From Megamerina dolium (Eukaryota > Arthropoda > Insecta > Diptera > Megamerinidae): DNA of 64,000 nucleotides. The stretch spans positions 6,668,501 through 6,732,500 of the forward strand of contig OY978529.1 in the NCBI GenBank assembly GCA_963854835.1, written 5' to 3'. Below are positions 1 to 12,384 of this stretch, piece by piece (the stretch's first letter is position 1; the number at the start of each line of letters is the position of its first letter). A program made the translations under genes and the position numbers. The notes below the pieces were generated by a model. That model made no database searches and was not told where the DNA came from. It saw nothing but the letters and a program-made list of their open reading frames with translations.

Positions 1-462
1 TTTTCGTCATGGCTTTTCATATTGTTGTTGTCATTTTGAGATGCCATATTATAATATACATGTATGTATATTATATAAATCTTTTTAACATATTCAAATC
101 AGCTGGCTAATAACCCTCGCAGTAAGTAAGAAGGCAATTCAGTAAGTAAATAAGCCAAGTCAAGTTAAGTCAAGTCACAGTTCGCATAAGTAGGCATAGC
201 AGTAATTAATGTTAAATAAATATAACAAATCGAATGAAGAATTTGAGACAATGCCACATACACAATGTCGCATTAAAAATGTCTCGCTGAAAATTTTCCA
301 AAGTGATATTTAGAAAAATGCAACCTGCGATGAAAAGACCCAATATTAAAGAGCCTCAACCTTGAAATTTCCAACACAATTCCAATTTAAATGGTTAAAT
401 AAGTAATATAGGTTAGGTGAAGATAGTTGTCGACTTACAAGTACATAAAGTAAAAACAATAA
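1..462. other. AT-rich intergenic DNA
   Basis: Short repeats such as aagtcaagttaagtcaagtc near 157-176 are seen. No gene or recognisable element is supported. Confidence 0.5.
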
Positions 463-756
463 ATATGTGACACTTTAGGGATCCGAAGTGCCCTATGGCC
501 GAGCTTCTCTTCCTAACCTACCTATTTATATGTATTAGCCGATTCCGAACGACAGAACCCTTGTGACGTCACTTTTCTGAGCTTTATCATAGAGCCTTTT
601 CAGCAGCTTTTTCGTAGCAAATTGTAACTGTCGGAAGTATTGCCAATTGCTTGCCGACAAGTGAGTACCGTGAGAAAGAAAAATATTTTTTGTATTAAGA
701 TTATGCTTCAGCCCGAAGATTGAGCCCACTACCTACAGATCAGAAAGCCAACTCAC
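463..756 (-). repeat. tRNA-derived SINE, copy 1, head cut off by mariner
   Basis: It matches the body of the SINE seen complete at 47184-47551 and 32126-32490: ggccgagcttctcttcc, ccgattccgaacgacagaac, tgccaattgcttgccgaca and cctacagatcagaaagcc. The tRNA-like head should follow at 757 but the sequence changes into the mariner terminal repeat. Confidence 0.85.
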
Positions 757-1995
757 TAAGGCGGTCCCAGAACTACCTGACCTGACATATAGATGGGGGC
801 AGCAGTTTGAAAAATATTACTTTGGTGAAAAATAGCAACCTTATGAAACATATGTTTAAAGTTTCAAGGCATCACGTTGTTTAGTATTTGTTTTTTTTTT
901 TTGGAGCCATCAGCAAAATTGGAAATGGAATAGAAAAAATTGGTCACCGTTATGTAATTCAATACTTTCATTTAAAAGGACTCATTCCAACGAATATTAC
1001 AGTTGAACTAGATTCACTAGGGGTAGTCTGTTCCTTCGTTTACGACCATCAAATATTGGGTGGCAGAGTTTAAACGAGGTCGTACGAGCTGCCAAGACGA
1101 ACACCGTAGTGGTCAACCAATTGAGGTGGCCACGCCAGAAACGGTTAAGAAAATACACAAAATGGTATTGGATGATCGCCGGCTGAAGATGCGTGAGCTA
1201 GGTGAAATTACAGGCATTTCAAAAATTGCTATACATCGTATATTGATCGAAAATTTGGATATGTAAGAGCTGTGTGGAAGATGGGTGCCGCGTTTGCTCA
1301 CAATAGAACAAAAACAACGTCATGATGATGTTTCTATAGAGTGTTTGGCGATGTTTCACAGTAATAAAGCCGAGTTTTTGCGTCGACTCGTAACCATGGA
1401 TGAGACATGGGTCCACCACTTCACACCTGAGACAAAGGAGCAGTGAAAACAGTGGACTCAAAGGGGAAAATTGTGTTCCATCTGCAGGCAAGGTTATGGC
1501 GTCTGTTTTTTTGGATGCACGTGGTATAATTTTTATTGATTATCTTCAAAAAGGAAAAATAATCAATGGCGAGTATTATGATTAATTTGTTGCAGCGTTT
1601 AAGTGATGAAATTAAGGAAGAAAGGCCGCATTTGGCGAAAAAGAAAGCGCGGTTTCATCAAGACAATGCACCAGTTCACACATCCGCTATTGCGGTGGCC
1701 AAAATCAATTAGTTAAAGCTCGAATTGCTTCAGCACGCACCTTATTCGCCAGATTTAGTTCCTTCGGACTATTTTCTATTTCCAAATTTGAAAAAATTGT
1801 TTGCAAATAGAAGATTTGCAAAGAACGAAGAGGTGGAGTCTGCGGTAGATGGCTATTTTAATGAGCTAGACAGTTCATACTATAAACAGGGTGTCGAAGC
1901 TATAGAATATCGCTGGGAAAAGTGTATAGAGCTAAAAGAAGATTATGTTGAGAAATAAATAAAATTTTCTTCGTAGTTCTGGGACCGCTCTCGTA
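757..1995 (+). mobile_element. mariner element, copy 1 (degenerate)
   Basis: Terminal repeats ggcggtcccagaactacc (left, from 761) and the inverted tagttctgggaccgctctcg (right, to 1993) flank the unit, with TA at 1994-1995. The transposase is readable in pieces: a paired-type HTH part (AEFKRGRTSCQDEHRSGQP), MDETWVHHFTPETK, FHQDNAPVHTSAI and YSPDLVPSDYFLF, ending KEDYVEK at 1955. All three expected catalytic Asp residues (mariner D,D34D) are present, but a frame break near 1050 and stops near 1265, 1444 and 1710 kill it. Copies 2 and 3 lie at 18056 and 30588. Confidence 0.9.
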
Positions 1996-1999
1996 TATA

Positions 2000-3548
2000 C
2001 AGTCAGGGACTAAAGTTTAAATACACCCCACAAATCTTAATTTTAACTCGTATAAAGCATTGCTGCGAAAATCTAAGTAAGCAGTTTTTTTGCTGTCTAT
2101 CAGTAAGCAAACACAATAACAAAAAATTTGTATTTGTCGCATAGATAACTGTAAATTCATCAAAAACTCAAAAAATACGCTGGACAAAAGTTTAAATACA
2201 ATACAAGAAAACACGTGTTTTTGCAATTTCTTTGGAAAAGTACCGTTATATTTTTTTTGCTTTCTTCACTTACGCATATTTATTCAGTATTATTAGTGAT
2301 TTCATCGTTGTCGGTAGACTTGAAAGCAAAATAATGGGCAAAGGAAAACAAATAGAGTCTGGTGTTAAAGATTTAATAATTAAACACTTTAAAGAAAGCA
2401 AATCCTACCGTGATATAGGAAAAATTTTGAATTTGTCCTGTGCAAGTGTGCAAAACGTAATAAGAAAATATAAAACTTACAAAACAGTGGAAAATAGGCC
2501 CAGAACTGGTCGACCAAAAAAACTTTCTCGCCGAGATGTAAACCTTATCCTAAGAGAAGTGGACAAAAATCCAAAAATAAGTGCGCCAAAGTTAGCCGGT
2601 AGTATTGCTGCGGTGTCAGGCAAACATGTTCACCCAAAAACCGCTTATTTCTGGAAAAAATAGACAACTTTGTCTGGACAAGGATATGGATGAGGACTTT
2701 TGGCGAAGAGTCTTATTCACAGATGAATCTAAATTTAATATTTTTGGCAGCGATGGTCGCGCAAAAATTTGGCGCAAGCCCGGCACAGCACTTCAAACCA
2801 AAAATTTAATACCAACCGTTAAACATGGGGGCGGTAGTGTGATGGTTTGGGGAGCAATTGCAGCAGCTGGCGTGGGACACTTGGCTTTTATCGATGGAAT
2901 AATGGACAAACACATGTATAAAAGTATATTGGAACAAAATTTGCAGCCTTCTGTGGATAGCTTGGGTCTGGGAAGAAGTTGGATATTTCAACAAGACAAC
3001 GACCCTAAGCATACCGCGCATTTGGTGAAGGACTGGTTGCTGTATTATGCTCCACGTCAGGTCTGTAGTCCTCCCCAATCACCGGACTTAAACCCAATTG
3101 AACACGCTTGGGAATTATTGGACCGAAAAATCAATCGCGCAGCTTTAAAGAACAAAGAATCCCTTAAAGAGGCTCTGAAAAAGGCCTGGTCAGAAATCAG
3201 CACATCCGAAACAGAAAATTTGGTTCTGTCTATGCCACGTCGTCTGCAGGCAGTCATTGAAGCTCAAGGCGGACCTACCAAATATTAATTTAAGTTTAAC
3301 GTTTTTTAATTAAGCGAAACTCAGCTAAAGAAAGAAAATTTTGTATTGTATTTAAACTTTTGTCCCATGTATTTTTTTAGTTTTTGATGAATTTTAAGTT
3401 ATCTATGAAAAAAAGTGAATTGTTTTGGTTTTCGATATTGGTCATTATTCAACTAAAAATAAACTGCATACTTACATTTCTGTTAAAATGCTTTATTTTT
3501 ATTTAAAGCGATGTTTTATGGGTGTATTTAAACTTTAGTCCCTGACTG
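2000..3548 (+). mobile_element. Tc1-like element with IR/DR-type ends
   Basis: The unit is bounded by cagtcagggactaaagttt at 2000 and its inverse ending at 3548, with TA at 1998-1999 and 3549-3550. A second pair of related repeats lies inside at 2181-2207 and 3341-3367, sharing aaagtttaaataca, so each end carries an outer and an inner copy. This matches the inverted-repeat/direct-repeat plan known from some Tc1 elements. Length is 1549 bases. Confidence 0.9.
2334..3288 (+). pseudogene. Tc1-like transposase, frameshifted with small internal deletion
   Basis: The first part (2334-2663) begins MGKGKQIESGVKDLIIKHF and holds a paired-like HTH with the RTGRPKKLS linker. The second part resumes in another frame near 2630 (KPLISGKNRQLCLDKDM) and reads to Tyr-stop at 3288. 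It includes LFTDESKFN, FQQDNDPKHT and SPDLNPIEH, the D, D and E of a DD34E transposase. Compared with family members from memory, about fifteen residues after VSGKHVHP are missing at the frame change, so this copy is inactive. The catalytic domain itself is open. Confidence 0.9.
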
Positions 3549-3550
3549 TA

Positions 3551-5175
3551 TTGTACTTATGACAAATACAAGCAGATGATGCCTCCCCATCATCCCACAA
3601 AACATTCCAAATTTCGAGAGAAGTGATGCGATGGACATTGGTTCGATTTGGTGAAACAATTCTTGAAGTATTGTAATTGCCCCCATACCGAACATTCATA
3701 CAAGCTAAATAACTTCAGAGAGACTGATTATAGGGTCTGGTTTACTTCCTGTCTATCAGTGAATGTAAATTATGTGCATGACATCTTAGCATAAATGAGT
3801 CAATTTCATATATCAGGCGGTCAAATTAAAATTTTATTTTTTCAATTTCAAATACATAGTACAGCTTGTAAAATAAGAACATTTTCTGCCGCAAGTTATT
3901 ACAAAATTTGTTCTGAATTTACACATTGTCTTTCAAAATAATAAAAGACAACAAGAAATGTACTACTACACACTTCATTATGCCCTCGGGTAATGGGCAC
4001 ACGTAACACAAAAAAAAAAAAAATCATACTAATAACATTTAACAAACTTAATACCTCTTAGATTAGATAATTAATTAGAATTTTGGTTAAAAATGAAAAG
4101 AAATAGCAAGCGCAAAAAAAAAAAAAAACAAAAAGACAAGGGTGGAATGCGAAACAAAATAAACAAAGGCATTAAATGAGCACTCAATTGTCTATCTATA
4201 CACATAGAATAGAGTAAAGTATATATGCGTGTATAATAAATACAATGGGATCAGCATGATAGAGAGCTCTTGGTGTCTGCATACATTCCCACGTAGATTG
4301 TACCAATAAATATGGTAGTCTCAAAGAAAATGTTCATTTATCGAATGGATGAATGAGAGATGAAATCTGTCGAAAAGCTCCAAAGTACCAAAACACATTT
4401 TTGTTAAAGCACTCTCAGTTAGAGAATATGTACTTACTTACAAGTGCATACTTACTTATTGCTTATGGTACGTATGTACACGTGATAGCCTTCCTCTCAT
4501 CGTAGACTAATATCATAGCCTGCCTTGCTTTTGCGTCTAACGAACGGCGAGCATTAAAAGATAAATGAATAGACGTGCCTAAGCATTTCATATATATTTA
4601 ATTTAATTTACAATCAAATATACATACATATACCCTATGGCAAATTTTGTATACAATTGGTGTTGCACATTACTTCGTAGGATTTAACGGCGAGACCATG
4701 ATAAGAATTATTTTTGAATCAGATGGAAGAAAGCATGTTCTATAGGTGTCAATTATTGATATTCATTTAACACAAGCAATTATTGAGAAACTGCACGAAA
4801 TTTTCACCGAATGAAACATCATCAGATTGGTGATATAGCGGTGACCAAGATAATTGCTGCTGCGACTACTCTCAATTGTCCATATCTTAGCACCACTCAT
4901 TTTTCTCTCCAACATATTGTCAAAACGAAATTGACGCGTTTTATTTTTATCAACCTCTTTTACCGTTATCATATGCTCCTTATAACCACCTCCCATTCAT
5001 TATAATTCCCCAATATTTTTCTTTATGATGAATCACAATGAACCAAAACATTTGAGAATCAACAAATAGCCCCATAACATTTTCTCAAACTTGTTTACTC
5101 TACAAAGTGGGCCTAAAAGCATCCGAGCTTCCCAGCAATCGCACCTAGAGATATGCAATTTCTAACCCGCCTTTA
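3551..5175. other. AT-rich intergenic DNA
   Basis: Homopolymer A runs (4010-4023, 4117-4129) and scattered short repeats are present. Open frames such as 4811-5005 lack codon bias or motifs. Nothing can be supported. Confidence 0.5.
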
Positions 5176-5485
5176 GTGGATGCCATAGAACAGTGGTTAG
5201 TACGTTAGTTTTATGATCCGTCGCTTGTGATTTCAATCCCCGGCTGAGGCAACTTTGAAATGGAACATATTTTTATTGGCAATTGCCAATGCAACCAGCA
5301 GTAACGTTTTGGAATAGAAAAACATTCATCTCAAAGAGCTCTCTGATAAAGCCCATGTAATAGAAGTAATGTCACAAGAGTTCTGCCATTCGGAACCGGC
5401 TAATATAAGTAGGTTCCTTCTAATACTATCCGAATTTAACACGCACAACAGTACTGAAAGAGAAGTTTGGTGGCATGACGTGCGT
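5176..5485 (+). repeat. tRNA-derived SINE, copy 2 (diverged)
   Basis: A degraded tRNA-like head (cagtggttagtacgttag, then ttcaatccccggctgagg) is followed by the SINE body, including gtcacaagagttctgcc and cggaaccggctaat. The end decays near agaagtttggtggcatgacg. Confidence 0.8.
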
Positions 5486-6989
5486 CGTCTCAGAAAGTGG
5501 TCAGCCACAAGTTCCTAATCCAACCTAAACCGCTTTTAATAAATTTTCCCCCAAAACTTTTTCTCCAAACATATATTACTTATTCCATATTCTCAACTCT
5601 AAATGGGCTCGTCAACAAAATGTATATTAAAGTACTTGTAAATCGACAAATATCCCAGTAGATGCCCAGAAGTTGCCTCAATTCGTCTTCCTCAATATTT
5701 CTCTTGAAAGTTCGAACAATTTTTCTCTACCTTTTAAGACGAAACCTCTACAAAATTGACATTTTCCTTAGTGTTCTTATAAAAGTTAAATATATTAAAC
5801 ACCTATATTCATTTTTGTTCTCCAATATTTTCTCTGAACATTGTTACTTAGGACCTCCACCCATTAAGGAAGCTCCCATAGAAAATTTACAAAAGCATAC
5901 TCTATACTTCACTTTAATTATCTTCAGAAAAGCTTGAGAGGGAGTCCTCTACCCATTATTCTGAAATAGTTGGAATATCTTCTGTTTCCATCAAGAGCAC
6001 CATTTATAATTTTGCCAGTAGATTGCAAGAGCTCTGAAAAGGCTACCGATGAACTGATAGCGTGACAGCCAGAGTCTCAAAGCGCTTCCTTCTATGTTTT
6101 AGAAGAAATTACTGCAGGCTGTTAGTGCGACTCTATACTGACCACTGAATTAAATCGCAGTTTCGATGCGTTGAAACCTCTAACGTCATCGACTCTAGTC
6201 AGTTCTATTCGTAAAACTCAGAGACTAACTTCGTACAATGGACTGAATCAGCTTCTGAGAGCTGCTTTCTAATCATAATAGATGTATTCCAACAACAACA
6301 AGACGTGAAAAAATAAAACAAATGCCGACGAATATTTTAAAATCATATTAAATGAAAATGACGCAGAGTTCTATCACTATCAACCTACAAATTCTCTAGA
6401 TTTAGTCCTTGTTCTGAATTTCTAGAGGCAAAATTTCAACAAAGGTCTATCACATAGCTCCACAAAAAATATAAGTAGGCGGCGGTGTTATTAATGTGCT
6501 TAATTAAATCGTATATCCGGAGAGATCGGAATATTCTACTTTTAAGGACGAAGTGGGTCGAGTGAAAAAAGAAGCTACATTTTCCATATAAAAAAATACA
6601 GTACATGTGTACTGAAACTAGTCGCGAGAGTACTCGTATTTACTCGTAGTATCTTAGAATATCTACAAACAACTTTTTACCATTGTGTTTATCGCGATTT
6701 TGCCAAAATTTTCCAATTTTATTGTATTGTTGTTGTTGTTTTTTTTTCTACTCTACTTATTTTACCACCATTCTGCTGTGATTTTTCCAATTGATGATAT
6801 TGTTCATGATGCTGGTCAAGTTGTTTTTAATGATGTCGATTTTATTTTTCATCAAATTGCTTTAATAAACGTTTATACTACAACACACACAATCTCTTTA
6901 CTTTAAGTGAAATTTTATGAAATAAAACTGCAATAACATTTTAAGATTTAGATATATCAATAATTTTATAAGATTTTCTGTGAGAAAAT
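5486..6989. other. Intergenic DNA, nothing recognised
   Basis: Several stretches contain short open frames (5662-5937 and 6685-6906), all AT-rich and without motifs. I see no gene, repeat boundary or RNA here. Confidence 0.45.
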
Positions 6990-7372
6990 CTTGATCGTAG
7001 TCAAGAGACTAAGACAACCGATGATCGATTTAGGCCGAACATATAATTTGGCGCCAGTCTTCTCTGTCCTTCGCGCCGCTAGGTTATCCAACACTTGGTC
7101 CTTCCAACGGTCCTCTTCCGGTCCACTTCTTCTTGACTACATCAATGTAAGCGTACAGCTCATACAGGTCATCGTTGTACCTCATTCGGTACCCGCCATC
7201 AACACAAATAGGTCTGAAGATCCTGCGCAGAACTTTTCTCTCGAAAACTCCAAGCATCCTCTGATCCGTGGTGGAAATTGTCCAGGCTTCTGCGCCATAT
7301 GTTAGGACGGGAATAATGAGGAACTTGTAGAGTGTGATTTTCGGTCTTCGAGAGAGGGTTAGGATCTCCTTT
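6990..7372 (-). mobile_element. RTE-like non-LTR element, 3' fragment
   Basis: Read on the minus strand it gives YGAEAWTISTTDQRMLG, FERKVLRRIF and YNDDLYELYA and ends in the same 3' non-coding run (ggcctaaatcgat, then ggttgtc) as the copies at 8935-10005 and 39886-41244. It is 5'-truncated and has an internal deletion after the Tyr-rich segment. It abuts a mariner remnant at 7373. Confidence 0.8.
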
Positions 7373-7560
7373 TAGGTTGAAACACTTTTCCCAACGTTCC
7401 TTTCATTTCGTTCTACCCTCTGAAAATTGCGATTTGTCAAACTCTGCCAAATACGCTTCTGTCTCAACAATAACTTCCTTTTTTGAACTTAATTTTTTCT
7501 TGCGATCCGTGATTTCATGTTACGGAACAGAAAATAAATCAGAGTACAGCAGATGAATAT
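7373..7560 (-). mobile_element. mariner transposase C-terminal remnant
   Basis: The minus strand reads VETEAYLAEFDKSQFSEG, then a stop, ERWEKCFNLKGD, which is the usual C-terminal end of mariner transposases. No terminal repeat is recognised. The RTE-like fragment next to it appears to have replaced the expected end. Confidence 0.55.
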
Positions 7561-8424
7561 GCTGGTACATTATCGTGGTGTCTCATTCATTTTTCTGTCA
7601 AATCGATTGAATAACTCACTGTAGTATTTATTGATCGACCCTCATAGAGTTAGTTTATATTATAGTTTAAAGTTTAGAATTGAATTGGAATCATTTTTAT
7701 AGATGATTCCCCTGATCTCTCTCAATTTCTCGCTGTTATTTATGTGTTTTGCTGTGCAATTACAACAGAAACATTGTAGAAAAATTTGGAGACATTTGAA
7801 AAGGTGGAAGAAAAAAAAACGATGTATCCTTTTGTGCCATCGACGAAAAATAAACAAAGCACAAATGTTCAGCAAACAAACAAATGAGTAAACGGTCTCA
7901 ACTTCAAACGAACTAGGTACGAGTACTTGCATACCTTACATACGTACGTATACAAACAGTAGACCCTCGGAACACGCGATTCCATATAACACAATTTTAA
8001 ACAGAACTATGACAATTTCCGTATAGATCAGAGAGGGGTTTTTATTTTTGTGTTAGATTCTTACTTCTGCAAAGTAAATTTGAGAAGGAAAAAATTGTCG
8101 GCAAGCAATTATTAATGCTCCTGACATTAGCCTATTGCTAAGGAAAAGCATATAAAAGAGATCTATTTAGAAAGAAAATGTTTTAACGTGATATCATCCA
8201 AGTTGTAGGAATAAATACATCAACTTTTTTGTAGAGCATGTCATGAGAATTAAAATTAGATTGTGCAGAACATAGAGTTCTCCTGATGAAACTCTCGAAC
8301 TCTTACCAAAAAGTCGGATGTCATTCCCAATTATCAAGCTCCATTGTCCGCCTCCTTGAAAAAAATGTATGCATTTACTTCTCCACAACTAGATATGGGT
8401 TGCCTGATCTCCGAATATCAGAAT
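7561..8424. other. Intergenic DNA, nothing recognised
   Basis: AT-rich sequence with antisense and sense short frames (7660-7932). No domain or element end was found. Confidence 0.45.
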
Positions 8425-8605
8425 CGAGCTAGAGGAAGACAACCGAAAGAATCAAATAATTGAGAAGCTGAGAACGTTTGGAATTTCCAATTGGCAACAG
8501 TGAGCAACAAACAAACTAGAGGAAGACAACCGAAAGAATCAAATAATTGAGAAACTGAGAGCGTTTGGAATTTCTAATTGGCACCAGTGAGCAACAAACA
8601 CAGAA
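8425..8605 (+). mobile_element. RTE-like 3' fragment with an 87-bp tandem duplication
   Basis: Two copies of agaggaagacaaccgaaag start at 8431 and 8518. Both continue to tttggaatttc and gagcaacaaac. The sequence corresponds to the GRPNLRWKDQVLE...LGISNWRQ part of the RTE-like protein. The period of 87 is 29 codons. Confidence 0.7.
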
Positions 8606-8934
8606 GATCGGAAAACCGATTATAATCGGCCCGATAAATAAGCTCTTATTTTATTTCAACCAAAATTCATTGTCAGAACAGATCTTTTAGAAATAAGGAT
8701 ATAAATAAAGAATAAGAATATTTTTGCCGGAGTGTAGTGTGTCCGTGCTTCCTTTAAAGGAAACATAGAAGAATAGGTATATATCACTGATCAGAATAAC
8801 GTTTTAAGGCGATATAGCCATGTAAGTCTATCTGCCATTACGATAACGATCTCACCAACAAATAGATGTGCTCGAGAATGGACGAAATCAGACGAAATCC
8901 ACATCTACCTACCATATTATTAATATTATTATTA

Positions 8935-10005
8935 ACAGACCACTGTGCCAAATCCTGGAGAAGACCCAAGAAAAACAGATCGACACACACCACCTATTTG
9001 TTGATTATAAAGCCGCTTTTGACAGTCGGGTAAGGGATTACCTCTACGCACCAATGTCTGAGTTCAGTATTCCTGCAAAGCTCATTCGACTTTGTAGAAT
9101 GATACTGCATAACTCCTCTTGTGCAGTGAAAATTGGGAAGAACCTCTCCGCACCGTTTAATACCGAACGGGGTTTCAGACAAGGTGATTCGTTATCGTGC
9201 GACTTCTTCAATCTTATTATGGAGAAAATAATACGAGCTGCTGATCTACGACATAATGGCACTACAAAAAACGTGTCATGCTGTTGGCGTATGCCGACGA
9301 GCAGTCAGTGCAGCATTCTCAGAGTTGAACGAGGGCAAGACGAAGTATCTAGTGTCAACAAACAAAGAGTCCCGACATCTTGGACAGCACGTCACTGTTG
9401 ACAACTACGCTTTTGAAGTAGTAAGGTACTTGCGAAGGATCACTCTTGCAAACAGGTGTTACTTTGGGCTAAGTAAGCAATTGAGAAGTCGGGCCCTCTC
9501 TCGAAGAACGAAAACCACACTCTACAAGTCTCTCATCATGCCTGTCCTAACATATGTCGCTGAAGCCTGGACAATTTCCACCTCAGATGAGCGAATGCTT
9601 GGAGTTTTCGAGAGAAAATTCCTACGCAAGATCTTTGGAACTAGTTGCCTTGGTGACGAGTACCAAATAAGGTACAACCATGAGCTGTATGAGCTGTATG
9701 CTGATATTGACATGGTAAAGCGCATCAAAATCCAGCTGCTGCGCTGGCTAGGTCATGTCGAGCGAATGGAAGAACATGCTCTCCAGCTAAGAAGTTGTTA
9801 TATTCGGAACCCGCTGGAGGACGACGCAGAAGAGGAAGACCAAACCTCCGGTGGAAAGACCAAGCACTGGAGAACCTGACGGCGCTTGGAATTTCTAACT
9901 GGCGCCAGCTAGCGAAGAACAGAGATGGCTGGCGAAGCATGTTATTTTCGGCCTAAATCGATACTCAGTTGTTATGGCCACGTAAGTAAGTAAGTAAGTA
10001 ACAGA
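8935..10005 (+). mobile_element. RTE-like non-LTR retrotransposon, copy A (5'-truncated)
   Basis: The reverse transcriptase reads ILEKTQEKQIDTHHLFVDYKAAFDS, written here as separate overlapping parts: LFVDYKAAFDS, SEFSIPAKLIRLCRM and GFRQGDSLSCDFFN. The YADD segment is lost: relative to copy B, about 35 bases are missing after gccgacga at 9301, and the frame shifts. The C-terminal part (LANRCYFGLSKQLRSR, WLGHVERMEEH) follows, with further frame breaks near 9780. The 3' end is a taagtaagtaag tail at 9985-10003. The lineage is most like the RTE clade because there is an endonuclease in copy C, no RNase H and a short tandem 3' tail; this is a judgement from memory. Confidence 0.85.
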
Positions 10006-10009
10006 CCCT

Positions 10010-10640
10010 TAAGCACTGCGAAGTTTTCAAACTTTCAATAAATTTCAACACTTTGTTGGGTTCATTATTCCACAATTTATATGGAGACACTGTACTATCA
10101 CCAGAGTGGTTTAGTCTTTGTCTGCCAAGAGCTTGACATTCACAAAGAATGTGCTCTGAGCTTTCGATGTCTAAGTTGCAGAATTTGCAAACATCAGTGT
10201 CAGATAGATCGAACTTCTTTAAGTGGTATCTGAGGCTGCAGTGGCCTGTCAGATAACCACAAAGAATACGTAGGTCAGCCCTACCAAACGTGAATATCTT
10301 TTTAGATATCTGGGATATTTGGAATTAGGAACTGTTTTGCTTGACGTGCTCTGTAAATTTCTTTTCCTCCCATTTCTTGATAACCTCCTTGGCGTGGCAT
10401 CTAGCCAAACCACAGAAGGATTCAGGGCCGATTTCAGCGCCCATTTTTACTAGTTTATCAGCTATTTCGTTTCCCTCGTGTCCTTCATGATCAGGTATGC
10501 ACCTTAATACTACAGCATTTAAGTTCTCTAGCTCATTTAGAAGGCTTAAACATTAATCTATTATTTTAGAGGTGGTTGCGAAAGATTGAAGAGCTTTTAA
10601 AGCTGCTTGGCTATCTGATAATATATAAATGTGGGATCCT
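10010..10640 (-). mobile_element. R1/I/jockey-type non-LTR fragment with RNase H and Cys/His end
   Basis: The minus strand reads SYSDSQAALKALQSF, GHEGNEIADKLVKMGAE and, after a break, CGYLTGHCSLRYHLKK with CKFCNLDIESSEHILCEC. This is the tail of a retrotransposon ORF2 with an RNase H domain. The first RNase H motifs (YTDGS) are missing, cut off at the TA repeat. Stops are present near 10555 and 10335. Confidence 0.8.
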
Positions 10641-10685
10641 TGCATCCTAGTTTCTTCATAATATTTTTCACTAATATCATTGGTG

Positions 10686-10757
<72 letters not shown>
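10686..10757. repeat. (TA)n microsatellite
   Basis: About 36 uninterrupted TA units immediately next to the truncated 5' end of the RNase H fragment on the minus strand. Confidence 0.95.
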
Positions 10758-10759
<2 letters not shown>

Positions 10760-12384
10760 TGCTACTTGTTCGACTTATACGAGAGTCACCTGTATATGCA
10801 TCACATGTTATGTTATTTTATGTATAATGACATCATCATAATATAGTACTAGTTCTGCATGAACTATATGGTATATAGATAACTATAGTTACCCCACTAT
10901 GATATATGAAAATCCAAATCCATATATGCTTATGTACCATACTCATATACTAGATATTCATGTATATACATAGAAACCCATATTCTATGCTCCTACTACT
11001 AGAATTGCATTTTACACAGTTTTTGTTGATTTGTTGCGGAATATTTCCTTCTTTTTTTTTCAATTCATTCTACTTCGAATCATTCCTTTTTTTTTCGTAT
11101 TGTAAAAATTGGAAATTTTTTAGTTCAACATCATCAACAGCTAACATTTATATGTGTATGCATGTATATCTTACATATATCACCAGCTGCTTCAAAACAA
11201 CCATCGAAGACCAATGGCAATAACATCATCAGCACCAGTAACACCAACAGCACTAGCACCAGCACAGCAGCAGCAGCAGCAGCATCAACATCAACATCAG
11301 CAGCACCGAAAGTACCCGCAGCAGCAGCGGCAACAACAACAACATCAATAACGACAGAAGCAGCACTCAATCAATGTGTGTAAATATTATCATAAGCGAG
11401 TGTACTCTACAATGGCTGGATGATATATACCTAACTATGAGTAGGACAAACATCTCGGGATAATATGATTTCTCCAACTCTCCACAATTGGCATTTCGTT
11501 CAGTGGTTATCCAGTACATAAAGTTCACTAATTTCGTTGCTATTTCACTGTCTCTGATGTGCTCCAATGAACCCGTGTTTCATCCACGAAATGATGAAAT
11601 GATGAAATGATGAAATGATGATGACATAAAATATACATTTATTGTCAATTGTGAGCAACTACGTGAACCAAAACCCTGCCGAGGTTAAATACATATCGTA
11701 CAATAATTTTTCATATACCAGCAGTACCATATTCCATTTTTCTACTGATCATCCTTACCACACAGTCAGCAGTTGGACATCACATTGGTCCTACAGCAAC
11801 AGTTCCGATAGCACGATACCAACACCACCAGCCACCAGTAACTGAGGCAACTATAGCAAGTAAACAAGCAAAACTGACAGACAGTTAAGTAAGTACTCAG
11901 GCTGATTTTCCTACGAACAAATTCTCTCATCTTTCTCCCTATCTTTCACTCTCTCTATCTATCTATCTATCTATCTCTCATTCGCACACTCACATTACAT
12001 TTGATACATGCAGGCATTGAATTGATATAAAATATTTTGTTGTTGTAATACTTGTTATTGCCAAAAGAAAATGTTTCAAGTGCTGTCGGAGCACTTCTCA
12101 ACTGTACATACTCGTAAATGTGCGTTTGAGTGTGTGTGTGTGTGATGGAGAAAAATATTAAACATACACTCAAAGTGAGTTCCTCTCTATACCTTCTACT
12201 CTTTCACTCCAAAAAACCATAACGATATTAATTAAATATCATACTCTGGTCTAGCTTTAGTAAAAATATTCACAAAAATTCCATTAAAATTACACTTCAA
12301 TCGATTTTATGCGGACTCCTTATAATGGGATTGGAATATCAAGACTTCATGTGATGTTACAATTCACTCTAAAATCAGGATATT
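10758..12384. other. Intergenic DNA with opa-type and simple repeats
   Basis: It contains a CAG/CAA/CAT-rich tract at 11263-11350, an aaatgatg array at 11592-11625, an atct array at 11957-11976 and a gtgt run at 12129-12143. The opa tract is open in two frames (for example 11162-11383), and an open frame at 11704-11878 encodes a hydrophobic run ending LTDS. Either could be an exon of an unseen host gene, but no splice partner or start is recognisable, so I leave them uncalled. Confidence 0.4.

Noticed and set aside
757..1995. Mariner copy as a host-domesticated gene
   Set aside because: Terminal repeats, TA duplicate and several stops show an ordinary dead transposon.
10686..10757. Possible cruciform or regulatory hairpin
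   Set aside because: It is a plain TA microsatellite with no further structure.
11154..11383. Gln/Ala-rich frames over the CAG/CAA tract
   Set aside because: Open in several frames because of the repeat; no start context, splice partner or flanking conserved sequence was recognised, so not called as a gene.
11704..11878. Hydrophobic open frame possibly ending at a donor
   Set aside because: An in-frame TAA lies just before the gtaagt, and no partner exon could be found.
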